Assembly (NCBI RefSeq): GCF_958298935.1
Contig: NC_084924.1
Span: 28,927,819 to 28,991,818, forward strand
Source of the DNA: Phragmites australis
Lineage: Eukaryota > Streptophyta > Magnoliopsida > Poales > Poaceae
Direction: 5' to 3'
Length of the DNA stretch: 64,000 bases
Below, piece by piece: positions 1 to 10,396 of the stretch (positions within the stretch are counted from its first letter, which is position 1; every line of letters starts with the position of its first letter). Below the pieces are notes generated by a model. It searched no databases and was not told where the DNA came from. It was given only the letters and a program-made list of their open reading frames with translations. A program made the position numbers and the translations under genes.

Positions 1-164
1 AAAGATGACTATATGAAATTATAAGAAATATATTTAGTGATATGTCTAATAGTGGATACATTTTTGTGCACAAGTGATTTATTAGCCATCCATGGTACCA
101 AGTTAAAATGTGGAGTACATATATTTTCCTTTTCTGGAATATTTTATTTCCTTTTTCATTTGTA

Positions 165-1800
165 ACACTATAGAGATTGGTGGCATCTTAAGAGGAGGGT
201 GAATTAGGACACTTAGAACTATTTCGGCTTCAAAAACAACACAAGATAACTCTATATCATTTTCTATCCAAATATACCCTAGGTTTATCTAGTGTGTCTA
301 CTCTACAGATCAAAACGTTTGTAACCTATCTAAGAAGGTAAAATTGTAAGTAAATAAATACAGAAAGGTAAATAAGGTAGAGAGAGCAAATTTGGTACAA
401 GGGTTTTTTTCGTTGTATCGATGGCATGAATGCCACCCCTAATCCACGTTGAAGCTCTACAAAGGATATGCTTCTGGTCAGCACCCGACCACGGCTCTTG
501 AGCCACCGAGTCACAAAGACAAGATCTCCACCCGGATGAGCCATCAAGCCAATAAGGCAAAGTCTCACTACTAGCCTCTCTTCCGGTTCTTTGCCACCCT
601 GATCACTTCGGAACTTGAGTCACCAAGGTAAGGGTCTTCGCGTCCCCGTACACGCTTCTCATCGCCGCTCCATAACAAGTTAGAGGGTCAACAAGTTTGA
701 GCAACTCCGGCTCAAGTTGCCAGCGAGTCACCAAAACTCCAAGGTACCGGCACACCAAGAGGTACAAGCATGGATCACTTCTTGGTCCATTCTCTAGGCA
801 GTAATCACACCTAACAATCCACTGTCTAGGCCTATAAGCACTAATCACTACCTAATCTTGTGTTTAATTACCTTGAATGATCACTTTAGATACTTTGGTG
901 GCTTGGATGTGTATATGAACTTCTCTAGACTCCAGCAGCACGCCACACCTTGAAATGACTGAGTGGAGGGGTATTTATAACCTCAAACCCACGCACTAGC
1001 CGTTAACCCACTGGCTCTGAAAAGCTGTTAACACCAGATGATCCGGTGAGAACAGTAGTACTAATACCAGATCATCTGGTGAGTACACTTTCACAAACTA
1101 GCTGTTGGAACCCCACTCAAGCCACTATGAACACTAGACACTCCGGTGTATACTGCAACATCATCACCGGACATTCCGATGAGTATACCTTAGCCATCCG
1201 AGCCAACATCTTCTTTGTGTAAATTGCTCTGGTGCCTTCTCTGGTGCTTATGAATTCATCACCAGACTATCCAGTGAGCAATCCTCAGCCAGTCGAGACA
1301 AATGCAACCCTCTCTAGAAAATATGCTTCGGTGTACACATGACTTCATCGCCGAACCATCCGTTGGCTTGAGCTTCGCCTATCTCTTTGTATTGTTCATT
1401 GTTCGGTGTATTTGTCTGATGTACTCTTGCTTCATCACCGGACTATCTGATGCCTCAAACATCTTCTGCCCAAAACCAAATATTCCAGTGTGTATTGCTT
1501 TTAAACACCAAATCATCCAGTCAGTTGATCTTCAACTTCAACTCTTTAAACTTCCTCTGCTCGAATTGCTCCGATGCTTCTGCCCATTTGACACCGGACC
1601 ATCCGGTGAGGCAAAGTTGCCTCTGTCTGTATGTACTGTTCATTGTCCGGTGTATGCAATACATTCAACATCGGACCATCCACTAAGAACAAAACTTCTA
1701 GGACTTCTCTATTTCAACCAAACTTTGTCCCTATTTCGATGGCTTCTTCATGTATTACATCCATAAGACCTACTAATATATATTCTTAACAAATGTGTTA
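165..1800. repeat. Decayed interspersed repeat, probably LTR-derived
   Basis: No gene is supported here. The left part (about 165-560) has a phrase like 'gaggagggtgaattaggac' and a block about a bench of service-type words common in decayed grass LTR/UTR sequence. The right part (about 1030-1690) repeats a diverged palindromic motif of the type ACCGGAnnATCCGGTG about twelve times, for example near 1033, 1066, 1165, 1259, 1434, 1588 and 1665. Short reading frames on both strands are chance products of this repeat. Assignment to a particular retroelement family is inference; a repeat library search would decide it. Confidence 0.4.
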
Positions 1801-1975
1801 GTCCCACTGACTATGTTATTATTAATCACTAAAATCATAAATATCATCTAATAGTGTCATTTTCCCTACAAACAGTAGTAAAACCATATATAGGGCCACT
1901 AAGAACACAACATGTATAATACCATGTGCAAATAATAATACGAATTGAACCTTGTGTACAAGAGGTGTAGCTTAG

Positions 1976-2263
1976 TGGTGTTTGGTAGGGCTCTCTATCT
2001 AGGATTATTGTAGATCTAGGCAAAAAATCCTACAAAACGATTTTTTGGAGCAGCCTGATTCATAAATCTCTCTACTTCCTTGTGTAATTTTGTAGAGCGA
2101 TCAAAACATTGCTCCAAATATAGATCCTCCCGTAGAAAATCAACCACCCTATTTAGTTGGGGGATATTACTCGTTTTTGTCATCGCTCCACTAATAGATC
2201 TGCTTCACTGTAAATATGTGGATCTGTGGCGTAAATATGAAGCTAGAGCACTGCCAAGTACCC
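1976..2263. mobile_element. MITE with imperfect terminal inverted repeats
   Basis: The left end reads GGTGTTTGGTAGGGCTC and the right end reads GAGCACTGCCAAGTACCC, which is its reverse complement with about 14 of 19 positions matching. The interior is AT-rich and has no gene. The terminal motif resembles PIF/Harbinger (Tourist-like) or hAT-type MITEs of grasses. I could not find a clean target-site duplication, so the superfamily is uncertain and the exact ends may be off by a base or two. Confidence 0.5.
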
Positions 2264-2489
2264 TTTTATTCCTTGCCTGTTTCTATCATTTTCCAAATGC
2301 CGCGGAGTTTAGTATGAAAAATTTGCAGCATCACGGAACATCTGTCCCTTTGCATGATCGAACACTGTAATCTTGAAAACTTATACACACTAGGTTCTTC
2401 ACATATGGGTTTACACCACAATGGTTTGGTTCTCACTTAATTTGCACGTAGCACGAGGACTGAACGTTTTGGAAACCTCTAGGTAAATA

Positions 2490-2741
2490 CTCCCTCTGAT
2501 TGCAAATGTAAGTCGTTTTAAATTTGTGCACAAAGATTAAGAAGGTAGATCAAATGACTTTGTTGCCCTTCATTTATTCTGCATTGGAAAAGATAACTCA
2601 TTCATTTGTGAGAGTAGTAACATTTATTAAACAAGGGCAAGACGGGAACAAGAGAAAAAAATGCATAGAAATTCGAGAATAACTTATATTTAGAGAATAG
2701 TTGAGGAGGCTAAAACGACCTAAATTTGCAACCAGAGGGAG
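2490..2741. mobile_element. Stowaway-type MITE
   Basis: The element starts CTCCCTCTGATTGCAAATG and ends with the reverse complement, TTTGCAACCAGAGGGAG. It is flanked on both sides by the dinucleotide TA (2488-2489 and 2742-2743), the Tc1/mariner target duplication. Its length of 252 bp and the CTCCCTC terminus are typical of grass Stowaway elements. It carries no gene. A more decayed relative lies at 4636-4903. Confidence 0.87.
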
Positions 2742-2743
2742 TA

Positions 2744-3949
2744 TCTCACATGATGAGAGCTATCCGAGAGTAGTATCCCACGTGGTTTCAACGTAGAGCC
2801 GTCTAGGAAAATATTTCAAACGATTTCACATAGGAATCGTGTGAAATACTATAGAACATATGGAATACCAAGGGCTAATCTTATCCCACGCACACAGTTC
2901 CACTCCACTGTCCCCGTCTGTAATAAGTGTTCTTAACTCCTGCACTGACTCCAATATTATTTCACCGGTTGGCCACTCTCTCCTCCCTAAAAAATCCCAT
3001 CCGCATTCCCTATTTCTCCTTGTCCTTTGCCTTCTTTCGCTATGATCACCATGGCCACACCTCATTGTAGCCACCGGCCACCGCTCCACCATATCCTCCG
3101 CTCCAGGCATGGTCGTCAATTAATTGGTCCTCGTTGGAGTCATCACCAAAGGAGGCAATGGTGGCCTCCTTCGAGAAGACCATCTCTAACTTCTCATTCG
3201 ATGAGGAGGAGGCTAGTAATGAGGACCATTGAATTTGATGGGATGACAGTCTGTCGTATGATGATGAGGATGATCTGAGAAGTACGAGGTTAGTGTGGGC
3301 AATGGTTGTGATGAGGATGATGACGTTGATGAGGAGGAGGGTGACAATGGCAAGGAGGAGGACTCCAACTCTGGCGATGACAATAGCAGCATTGTCATTA
3401 GCCACGCTGTCACCCACGGTGGTCCGGCGATGAAAAGGCATATACTAGCATAAGCTTAGTATTAGTGTGTAGATGGATGCATGCATGTTAATCAAAATTT
3501 TACAATTCAGATTTAGCAGTGGTTTGTGATTCAGATTTTTTTTAATTCAAATATTGTTTTTTAGTTATTGATCTTTCTTTTGTGTGAAAACATCGGTTAC
3601 CCTTTGTTGCTTGTCAACAAAAAGGCATTGGCTTAGTGTTAATGTGTAACTAATCTTTCTTTTATGTACATTAATGAAAAGATCAGTTAACTTCTTAGCC
3701 TAATTTTTCTTGTGTTTAAATTCTCTTCCATATGCATATGAGTTTATGAATTTAATTTCTCTACGGGACCGAGATTATTCAACACAAATAAGAATTGTGT
3801 TCCTTATCAGTTCATTTCTTAGCCTAAATTGCTATTTCCAAAGTTAAATTGCTAAGTGTTTAAATTTCCTGTGATTAAATTTTGGTGTCAATTAAATGCA
3901 TCATCTACAGGTTAAACAGAATATATCCTAGATCCCAAGCATGAAACAT
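2744..3949. other. Intergenic, with a possible acidic coding remnant
   Basis: No intact gene is seen. Between about 3130 and 3430 the plus strand, in two different frames, encodes strings rich in Asp and Glu (for example DEDDDVDEEEGDNGKEED near 3311-3364), followed by a stop after about 3440. This could be a shattered exon from a transposon or host gene, or simply GAT/GAG-rich low-complexity DNA. The stretch after 3450 is AT-rich and without recognisable features. Confidence 0.25.
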
Positions 3950-3950
3950 C

Positions 3951-4020
3951 GGCTAGCTCAGTTGGTATGCCGGTTTGTGTCATTTCCACTATGTCGTGAG
4001 TTCGAGTCCGCACTGGCAAC
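3951..4020 (+). mobile_element. tRNA-like SINE head (pol III A and B boxes)
   Basis: TAGCTCAGTTGG at 3954-3965 fits the RNA polymerase III A-box consensus TRGCNNARYNGG exactly. GAGTTCGAGTCCG at 3998-4010 fits the B box GGTTCGANTCC at all but one position. Their spacing suits an internal tRNA-type promoter. The flanks do not form an acceptor stem, so this is not a functional tRNA gene; a tRNA-derived SINE 5' region is the simplest reading. The 3' end of the element is not evident. Confidence 0.55.
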
Positions 4021-4635
4021 AAAAGTGGGAAAACGGTGAAACACTGATGATAGTGGAGCCAACTATTATATCCGACAGTTTCAGCTTAGAACTATATGAG
4101 ATAACAACTTTATCCAAACAACTTTTTAAGCGTATGAGATGATCGGCCGTTATCACTTAGCTATAGCTTTGACGGCCCAGGAACCGTATAAGAAGAGGAT
4201 TTCACAGCCATCTGAGATGTGGCTGTGTTCTTATGCATATTTTACCTAAGCTTCCAAAAGTAACGATTTGATTTGATTAATTCCCGTCCACGAACGACAC
4301 TAACACTAGCGCTTGCCTACTACTGGAGTAAAAATTCAAGATGCGCAGTTGCAAAATTGCAGGAGCTAGCCAATCAATCGAGAGCCTTGACACGCGTATG
4401 CGAATGGTTTGCGAATCTTATGGAAATGACAGGCGTGTGCACCAGACAAGATGTGCGTCGATAATACTCACATGCCAAAATTGCAAGGGTGCGGGCCGAG
4501 CCGCTGGTTGCATCGTTGTACGAGATGGTTGTGATGGCTACATGATTTATTGCCACGACTACTACGCGTGTGAATGCGCGTAGTGATACAAGGATGTGTG
4601 TGTACTTTGTACTACAATTATTAAAAGAAAAAATA

Positions 4636-4903
4636 CTTCTTTCGATTATAAATGTAGATCATTTTATATTTGTACATAAAAATTAAGAAAGTAGATTAAA
4701 TAATTTTGTTGCTTTTTATTTATTCTACGTTGGAAAAGATAACTCATTAATTTGTGAGAATGATAGTATTTATTAAGTAAAGGTAAGAAAGAAATAAAAG
4801 AGAAAAAATACATAGAAATTCAAAAATAATTTATATTTAGAGAATAGTTAAGAAGGCTAAAACGACTTACAGTTGCAATCAGAGAATTTGCAATTAGAGA
4901 GAG
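4636..4903. mobile_element. Decayed Stowaway MITE, relative of the one at 2490
   Basis: Almost the whole interior matches the element at 2490-2741 in order, including shared phrases such as 'ttggaaaagataactcatt' and 'atatttagagaatagtt'. Many differences are C to T or G to A changes. The left end (CTTCTTTCG) is mutated, while the right end keeps an AGAGAGAG terminus with flanking TA on both sides. The right end is partly duplicated: a 'ttgcaatcagag' / 'ttgcaattagag' pair. Confidence 0.75.
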
Positions 4904-6497
4904 TACAACCTTAGCTTTTTTTTTTTTTTTTTTTTTTTGCATGGAACACCACTAGCCACTTGGAGGCGATCGTGATATTAATGGTAGTGGGAGCCATGAG
5001 ATGGCGAGCATCCAGTCACTGGACGAAGAAACAAATAATATTAGTATCTCTTTCGTTTTTTTGTCGCAACGTCGTGACCGATATGTACTAGCAAAACAGA
5101 TTGTTGCGACGTCCTACTGGTACATATGGTGGGGGCAAGCCACCTCTCGCCAGCTTTCGTGTTATTCGCTGTGGTTTGTTTCTTTTCCATGGCCGATAGG
5201 TAGTTGTGCTCAATAGTAAAACATGTTTGTTGTTTTACTCGCTAATTTTTCATATTGTTAAAAAATATAACTTTACATTTCTTTTTATATATATTTATAC
5301 TTCTATAAAATGTATGAGTTGTGACAGATCCGATCGATCTTCACCATTTGCTTGAGTTGATCAAACGGTTATTGTGTAAAGCTAGATCTCGTTTTTCCTT
5401 GTAAAAATACAATCTCCTATTATTTATCTTTTATAGCTACATGTTCAATATTTATCTTCCATACATTCCAATAATCATTTAATTTTATATTATTTATCTT
5501 TTATACCTAGACGTCTAATATTTGTCTTCCATACATTCAACGTTGGGTTTCTACATATGGTGCGCCGCCTTCCGCACTTTGCCTACAACACCGGGTTTCT
5601 CCAGCGGTTGTTCCACCTCCTGTACTTTGCCTACAACGACGCTAGCTTCTGTAGACAGTGTCCCATCATCCGCACGTTACCTCCACCGCCGTCTACCGCG
5701 GAGGTCACCTTCGTCACGCTATCTTTACACTAAGGTACTATGTGAGACTTATTTTCATCCACTCACAAATTGGTCACTATTTTGATTCTACTCATAGCGT
5801 TGCTATGGACGGGTAAATATGGACGATACGGTCCCCTCCACCATCCTGTTCAAGTACTCGTCGTTCTCCTCACTTTTGAAATTACATGATCATATTGTGA
5901 ATTTCGTGGATACGAATCTCTTTTATTATGCTATATTTTTTACTTCTTCGGATTACCATATCCTAGATTAATTTTATGTGAGTGAAACATGCGTACAATT
6001 GCTAGTATATATAAGTGATATATACCTCTCATCTTTTATCCTAATAGTATATGACACGAAAATTAAATAAAATACAGCGAACCCCAAATTGATTATGTGT
6101 ACAACTCGATATAGAAAACGATGAATGGTTGTGTGATCGTAAATATTATAAGAATTTAATTTCTTTTATGAACGATTTCCATATGCACCGCCATACTACA
6201 TATATAGGCCGATCGATATTAGGAAACGGTGGGATTTTCAAACCACTCTTGTGTCCTCATATTTTTTGATATTTTCTCTAGGGTTTTCCAAATTTATTTC
6301 CTAATTAAGAAGCCCCCCCCCCCCCCCCCCCGCGTGACATTCTGTTTGAATGACCACAACCCTCCTTATTCCCCAGATAGGATCTGAATCAATACTATGG
6401 TCGTGCAACTTGGCCTCGTACGAGTTATTCCGCTGCCACAGTTAGAAACGTGCGCGACCTCCGTCCACTGACTCCACTCTCCACTTCTCCAGCACTC
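4904..6497. other. Intergenic and upstream region of the zinc-finger gene
   Basis: No gene is supported. A run of 23 T lies at about 4916-4938 and a run of 19 C at 6313-6331. Short reading frames at 5001-5216 and 5522-5785 have no recognisable domain and no coding-like composition. The last few hundred bases before 6498 are presumably promoter sequence for the zinc-finger gene. Confidence 0.5.
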
Positions 6498-6498
6498 C

Positions 6499-6505
6499 TA
6501 TTTAA
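6499..6505 (+). promoter_or_regulatory. Possible TATA box of the zinc-finger gene
   Basis: TATTTAA lies 22 bp before the first in-frame ATG (6521) and 49 bp before the second (6548). A transcription start about 30 bp downstream of the TATA would fall after 6521, which favours 6548 as the start codon. Confidence 0.4.
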
Positions 6506-6547
6506 TCCTCGCTTAGCACAATGATTTCTGTCACAAATTTAGCTATA

Positions 6548-6937
6548 ATGGAAAGTGAGCTCGACCTTGAGCTCAGCCTCCTCCACCCCTCCTGGGCCGC
6601 GCCGGAGGAGCCGCTCGGCTTCTTCCTCTGCACGTACTGCGGCCGCAAGTTCTGCAGCTCGCAGGCGCTCGGCGGCCACCAGAACGCGCACAAGTACGAG
6701 CGCACCCTGGCCAAGCGCCGCCGGGAGATCGCCGCAGCCATGCGCGCGAACCGGGCGTCCGTGGAGGGCGCCGGCAAGGTCGACGCCAAGCTGGGGGGAT
6801 CCAGAATCGTCGACGTTGCTGGAGCTGAGCCTGAGACTGATAGGGCGAGGCCACTGGAGGCGCAGCCTGGGCATTCTGCCGACCGGCGACGCAACGTTGA
6901 GAGCGCCGACGAGCTCGACTTGTCCCTTAGGCTATGA
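6548..6937 (+). CDS. Single C2H2 zinc-finger protein with terminal EAR-like motifs
   Basis: This intronless gene encodes about 129 residues. The single zinc finger at about residues 28-47 has the plant QALGGH core (C-x2-C-x12-H-x3-H, ending [10 protein letters not shown]), followed by a basic stretch, KRRRE. Leucine-rich EAR-like motifs occur at both ends: LDLELSL near residue 5 and LDLSLRL as the last residues. In plants this architecture (KNUCKLES / JAGGED / ZFP-type) belongs to nuclear DNA-binding repressors that act through TOPLESS-type co-repressors. An in-frame ATG lies nine codons upstream at 6521. I chose 6548 because it has A at -3 and G at +4, puts the EAR motif at the N-terminus, and fits the TATA position. 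GC-rich codon use is typical of grass genes and unlike the AT-rich flanks. The exact orthologue is not determined. Confidence 0.85.
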   Translation: MESELDLELSLLHPSWAAPEEPLGFFLCTYCGRKFCSSQALGGHQNAHKYERTLAKRRREIAAAMRANRASVEGAGKVDAKLGGSRIVDVAGAEPETDRARPLEAQPGHSADRRRNVESADELDLSLRL

Positions 6938-7057
6938 TCGATTGGCTTCTCCTGCACCATGTACCTCTCTTCTCTTTGGCGCTTTGCCTGTTCTACATAC
7001 ATGCATGCCCCAACATGGCCACGCCACTTCGTTACATGTTGTCGATCCGTTCACTAG

Positions 7058-7183
7058 CTTGGTGATGCGATGGGCTAGACCATGAGCTATTTTAGAGAGG
7101 ACAGAGCGCCGGTTCTCCTCGATGCCTTGGAAAACATTGAGATTGCGAGAGTCCCAGAGGTGCCAAAGGATTCTCAACACCAT
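7058..7183 (-). pseudogene. Possible LINE C-terminal remnant
   Basis: On the minus strand about 42 codons read with phrases such as ILWHLWDSRNLNVFQG, resembling the 'W..W..RN..VF' segment after the reverse transcriptase of plant non-LTR retroelements. It begins with no upstream coding partner and lies just beyond the stop of the zinc-finger gene, in the opposite orientation. It is short, so the assignment is tentative. It may form part of the 3' UTR of that gene. Confidence 0.4.
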
Positions 7184-8220
7184 TCAGGTGTGTTCATCGT
7201 CCAAATGTCGAGCTCTTCCGCCGGGCAGTCGATGTGCAGCTTCGCTCATACTCACTGGCTGACCGGACAGCCAAATAAAAGATGGAACCGATCTTCATCA
7301 GGTGCCGAGGAGCATCGTTGGCATAATGGCATACCTCATTGGAGATGGCTGTCTTGCGCAGCAGGTTGCACCTCGTCTGTCTATGTATATTGTGTGTAAC
7401 TTAGACTCCATTATTTGGAAGAAAAATACAACTAGATATCAAGGAGAAAGTGTAATATATACTAATGGATTAATCTTTGTTTGCCACAATTACACTACCA
7501 CACAGAGGTTCATCTCACACGGTTCGCAAAACCTTATTTCACACCACTACTACAAAATCGTTAATTGCAATTGGTTTCTAACCCTTATTACAGTTGATTT
7601 TCGAAGTGACTAAAACAAAGCGAATGTGATAATATGCCAATGTCGCAGTCAGTGCTGGAACCGACTCGAAAAAGCATTATCATAGTCTGTTCCAATAAGG
7701 AACCGACTGTGATGTTCATTTGCAAGCGGAAAAACACATAAATACAATAATTCTGACATGCATCTTATTAAACATCACGTGTTTATATTTTCAGGTCTCA
7801 TCCATGCATATCGTTTGCACTTCAATTACTATCAAATAATATCATAATGGCAAATAAAAACAGATGAGCTATTACATGACCTCATGAGTTCAAAGATGAT
7901 AGAATTGGTTAGTTAGCCCCAGAAGTTAGTATTAATAACCAACAGTTTCCATAAGCCCCAGAAGTGACCAGTTAATTATCATCAGTTTCCATAACTCAAC
8001 ATTTTAAATAATATACAAGTTTCCATAAGCCCCATAAGTGACCATTGTTGGTTCTACATCTGCGCACACTACAACACAACTGGTCATCCACGCCGAGTCA
8101 TCAATGTCAGTTGGGCCAAAACCGACACTGATGAAGTATCAATGGTTCGTAACATCCCACACCCAGTCAATGATGATAAAGCACCAGGCTTCATAGAAGA
8201 TAGTTAAGGTACTGTGTGGT
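7184..8220. other. Intergenic, with short diverged repeats
   Basis: No gene is supported. Between about 7913 and 8045 a phrase of the type 'agtttccataagccccagaagtgacca' recurs three to four times in decayed form. CACTAC-like motifs at about 7541 and 8068 might be the ends of a non-autonomous CACTA element, but the match is too weak to call. Confidence 0.35.
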
Positions 8221-8270
8221 TCAAGAAAAGAATCAGTATGCCTAATCAAGAAAAGAATCAGTATGCCTAA
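8221..8270 (+). repeat. Exact 25-bp tandem duplication
   Basis: The 25-bp unit 8221-8245, beginning 'tcaagaaaagaatcag', is repeated exactly at 8246-8270. It directly precedes the integrase remnant. The perfect identity indicates a recent local slippage event. Confidence 0.85.
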
Positions 8271-8280
8271 TCAAAAGGAC

Positions 8281-8720
8281 ATTAAGGAGTTGGTACTAAG
8301 AGAAGCTCATGATTCAGTATATTCCATTCACCCTGGAAGCACGAAGATGTATCAAGATCTCAAGGATCACTTTTGGTGGTATGGAATGAAGGAAAATGTT
8401 GCAGAGTATGTAGCCCTATGTGATACTTGCTAAAAGATCAAAGTAGTACATTGGAGATAGCTACAACCGTTGAAGATACCAGGAATGAGATATTTGGGAA
8501 AATTTTGCATACTCCAAAAAAAAATCAATCAAGGTTTATTGAGACAGTTGAGAAGGCCGTCAAAAGCAAAGTGATCACATAATGTCAGCACGATGAGGTC
8601 ACCTCCAAGAAAAAAAAAATAGTTTGGAAAGGGAGAAGAAAAGTTTGAAGAACAAGTTCTCTTATCTCTTCTCCGATCTACTCGAGTGTTGAGGGCAAGA
8701 TTCCTTAAGGGAGGTAGATT
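8281..8720 (+). pseudogene. Chromovirus-type gypsy integrase and chromodomain remnant
   Basis: From 8281 the plus strand encodes the HHCC zinc-binding N-terminus of a Ty3-gypsy integrase: HDSVYSIHPGSTKMY, then WWYGMK, then CDTC followed at once by a stop. The wording matches long-LTR chromoviruses (Tekay/Del, RIRE3-type). The catalytic core is deleted. From about 8575 to 8700 there is a diverged tail with the character of the C-terminal chromodomain region ('HDEVTS' and 'EEKFEEQ'), with stops and a short A-run. A purine-rich tract at 8707-8720 leads directly into TGTCACACCC. That is the order expected for the 3' end of an internal region followed by the 3' LTR. The gene is broken. Confidence 0.7.
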
Positions 8721-9169
8721 TGTCACACCCTCATTTTCAGATTTCTCAAATTTCTAAAATTTTCCATGAATAGTTATGGAATAAATACTTAGAATAGGAA
8801 AAATCATATTTTCTAAATTCAAATTCAAATTTTAATTAGGTTATAGTTGGTTGAATGCATTCATGCCGAAATAGGCATTTAGGATTTATTTTGGGTTGTT
8901 GGTTTTCTCTGGATTTTATTGGATTTTGTTTCAGCTCCTCTGGAATTTATTTGAATCCTTCTGAGTTAAATTTTAAGTTCCAAAATATCAAAATGCTTTC
9001 AAAAGTCCAAAATGTTTTTATTAGCTTCCAAAATGTTTTCAAAAGCTTGTTGAAATTTTCTTGAATTTTTAGGTTTCATTTGAAGTTTTATCTGGATTTC
9101 ATTTGCTATCTTGCATTTTTCAAAATTCCAAAACAAATAAAAACCCTAAAATAAGCCCAGACCTAAGAC
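8721..9169 (+). mobile_element. 5' part of a long chromovirus 3' LTR (copy A1)
   Basis: It starts TGTCACACCC immediately after the purine tract and is closely similar, over about 440 bp, to the start of the complete solo LTR at 34666. Both share 'cattcatgc...aggcatttag' and the AT-rich body that follows. It breaks off at about 9169, where Tat-like integrase sequence begins. The rest of this LTR resumes at 15814, but the middle portion is missing. Confidence 0.8.
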
Positions 9170-10034
9170 ACAGCTAATTCCACCGGTTTGGCCGTTAAGA
9201 CGGTGGGGAATTGACATTGTTGGCCAATTGCCGGTTGCTCCAGGAAATTTGCGATATGCTGTCATTGCGATCGAGTACTTCTCCAAGTGGGTGGAGGCCA
9301 TGCCACTCGTAAGCATAACATCAAGAAATATACAGAAATTCCTGTGGCAGAATGTCATATGCTTCTTCGGAGTCACGCGCGAAGTAACAGTACACAATGG
9401 TACTCAATTTGATAGTGTAGGATTCAGGCACTTTTGCGAAGGTCTAGGGATCAAAGTGATTTTCGCATCTGTATACCACCCATAGTCTAATGGGGCCGTC
9501 GAGAGAGCGAACGACATCATTTTCGCTGGTGTCGCAAAGCGTCTACAGGGATTGGCAAAAGGGAAATGGGTCTAAGAGTTGCCTAAAGTATTATGGTCAT
9601 TAAGAACAACGGTAGCAAGACCAACCGGTTTCACGCCCTTTCACCTCCTCTTTGGCGAAGAGGCAATGACGCCAGAGGAATGCAAAAACAAATCATTTAG
9701 CATCGTGAATGAACCAGAGAAAGGCGAAGAGCCATCATCAAAGGACGCCCTTGAGGAAATGAGATTGCAAGCCGCCGAAAATCTGGGCAGATATTAACAT
9801 GAGACAAGAAAATGGAGAGACAAGAATATATCCGAAAAGATATTCATCCCCGGAGGTTTGGTGCTGCGAAGATTCGGTAATACATCATCAGTGGGAAAGC
9901 TACAGAGCAAATGGGACGGTCCTTTCTTAGTCAAAAGGTCATTAAGACCTGGCTCGTATCATTTGGCTAATATGGAGGGGGAGGAGCTTCCACATACTTG
10001 GAATACGAACAACCTTCGCAGGTTCTATGCGTGA
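9170..10034 (+). pseudogene. Gypsy integrase core and C-terminal domain, broken
   Basis: One continuous reading frame runs from about 9170 to the stop at 10032-10034. It shows the integrase core: WGIDIVG, then FSKWVEAMPL, then GTQFDS, then NGAVERAN. After these come LLFGEEAMTPEE and the C-terminal phrase KWDGPFLV...LRRFYA. It is interrupted in frame by stops at about 9483, 9573 and 9795, with no frameshift, so it has decayed by point mutation. The second catalytic Asp before NGTQF is His, so the enzyme would be inactive even without the stops. The reverse transcriptase and RNase H that normally precede it are absent. Confidence 0.88.
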
Positions 10035-10377
10035 CAGCGATGGCGACCAAGACGAAGGCTCTTGTGTAATTTTTCTTTATGCAATTTTTCCTATCATGTA
10101 ATCAAATTGTACGGGAACTGCACTCTTTTTCTCACAGGGGGACCCCTTCGTTAGGGGGTGAGGTTTTTAACGAGGCAGGAACCCTTGTAAACATCGATAT
10201 AGTAGTACCCCCAGAAAATGTTGCTTCTTCCGAGTATTGGTAACTCGTCGTCGAAGTGCGCTAGCCTAAGAGCGGGGTGACACACCAATCGACGAGTGAA
10301 GGGCTGCAAGTGGACGGCGCAAATAGAGGTGCAAAGTGTCAACGAAAAAAGACGTACACTTTTGACCTTAAGAAACA

Positions 10378-10396
10378 ATATATATATATATATATA
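10378..10396. repeat. TA microsatellite
   Basis: A run of alternating T and A sits directly before the first unit of the 107-bp tandem array. Confidence 0.8.

Noticed and set aside
3951..4020. A functional tRNA gene
   Set aside because: A and B boxes are present but the flanks do not pair as an acceptor stem and no anticodon arm forms.
6313..6331. Homopolymer C tract as a regulatory signal
   Set aside because: Similar C or G runs occur at about 15260, 16617, 19226, 20686 and 43945 in unrelated contexts; slippage or sequencing error is likelier.
7540..8140. A non-autonomous CACTA element
   Set aside because: CACTAC-like words at both ends but no matching terminal repeats or 3-bp duplication.
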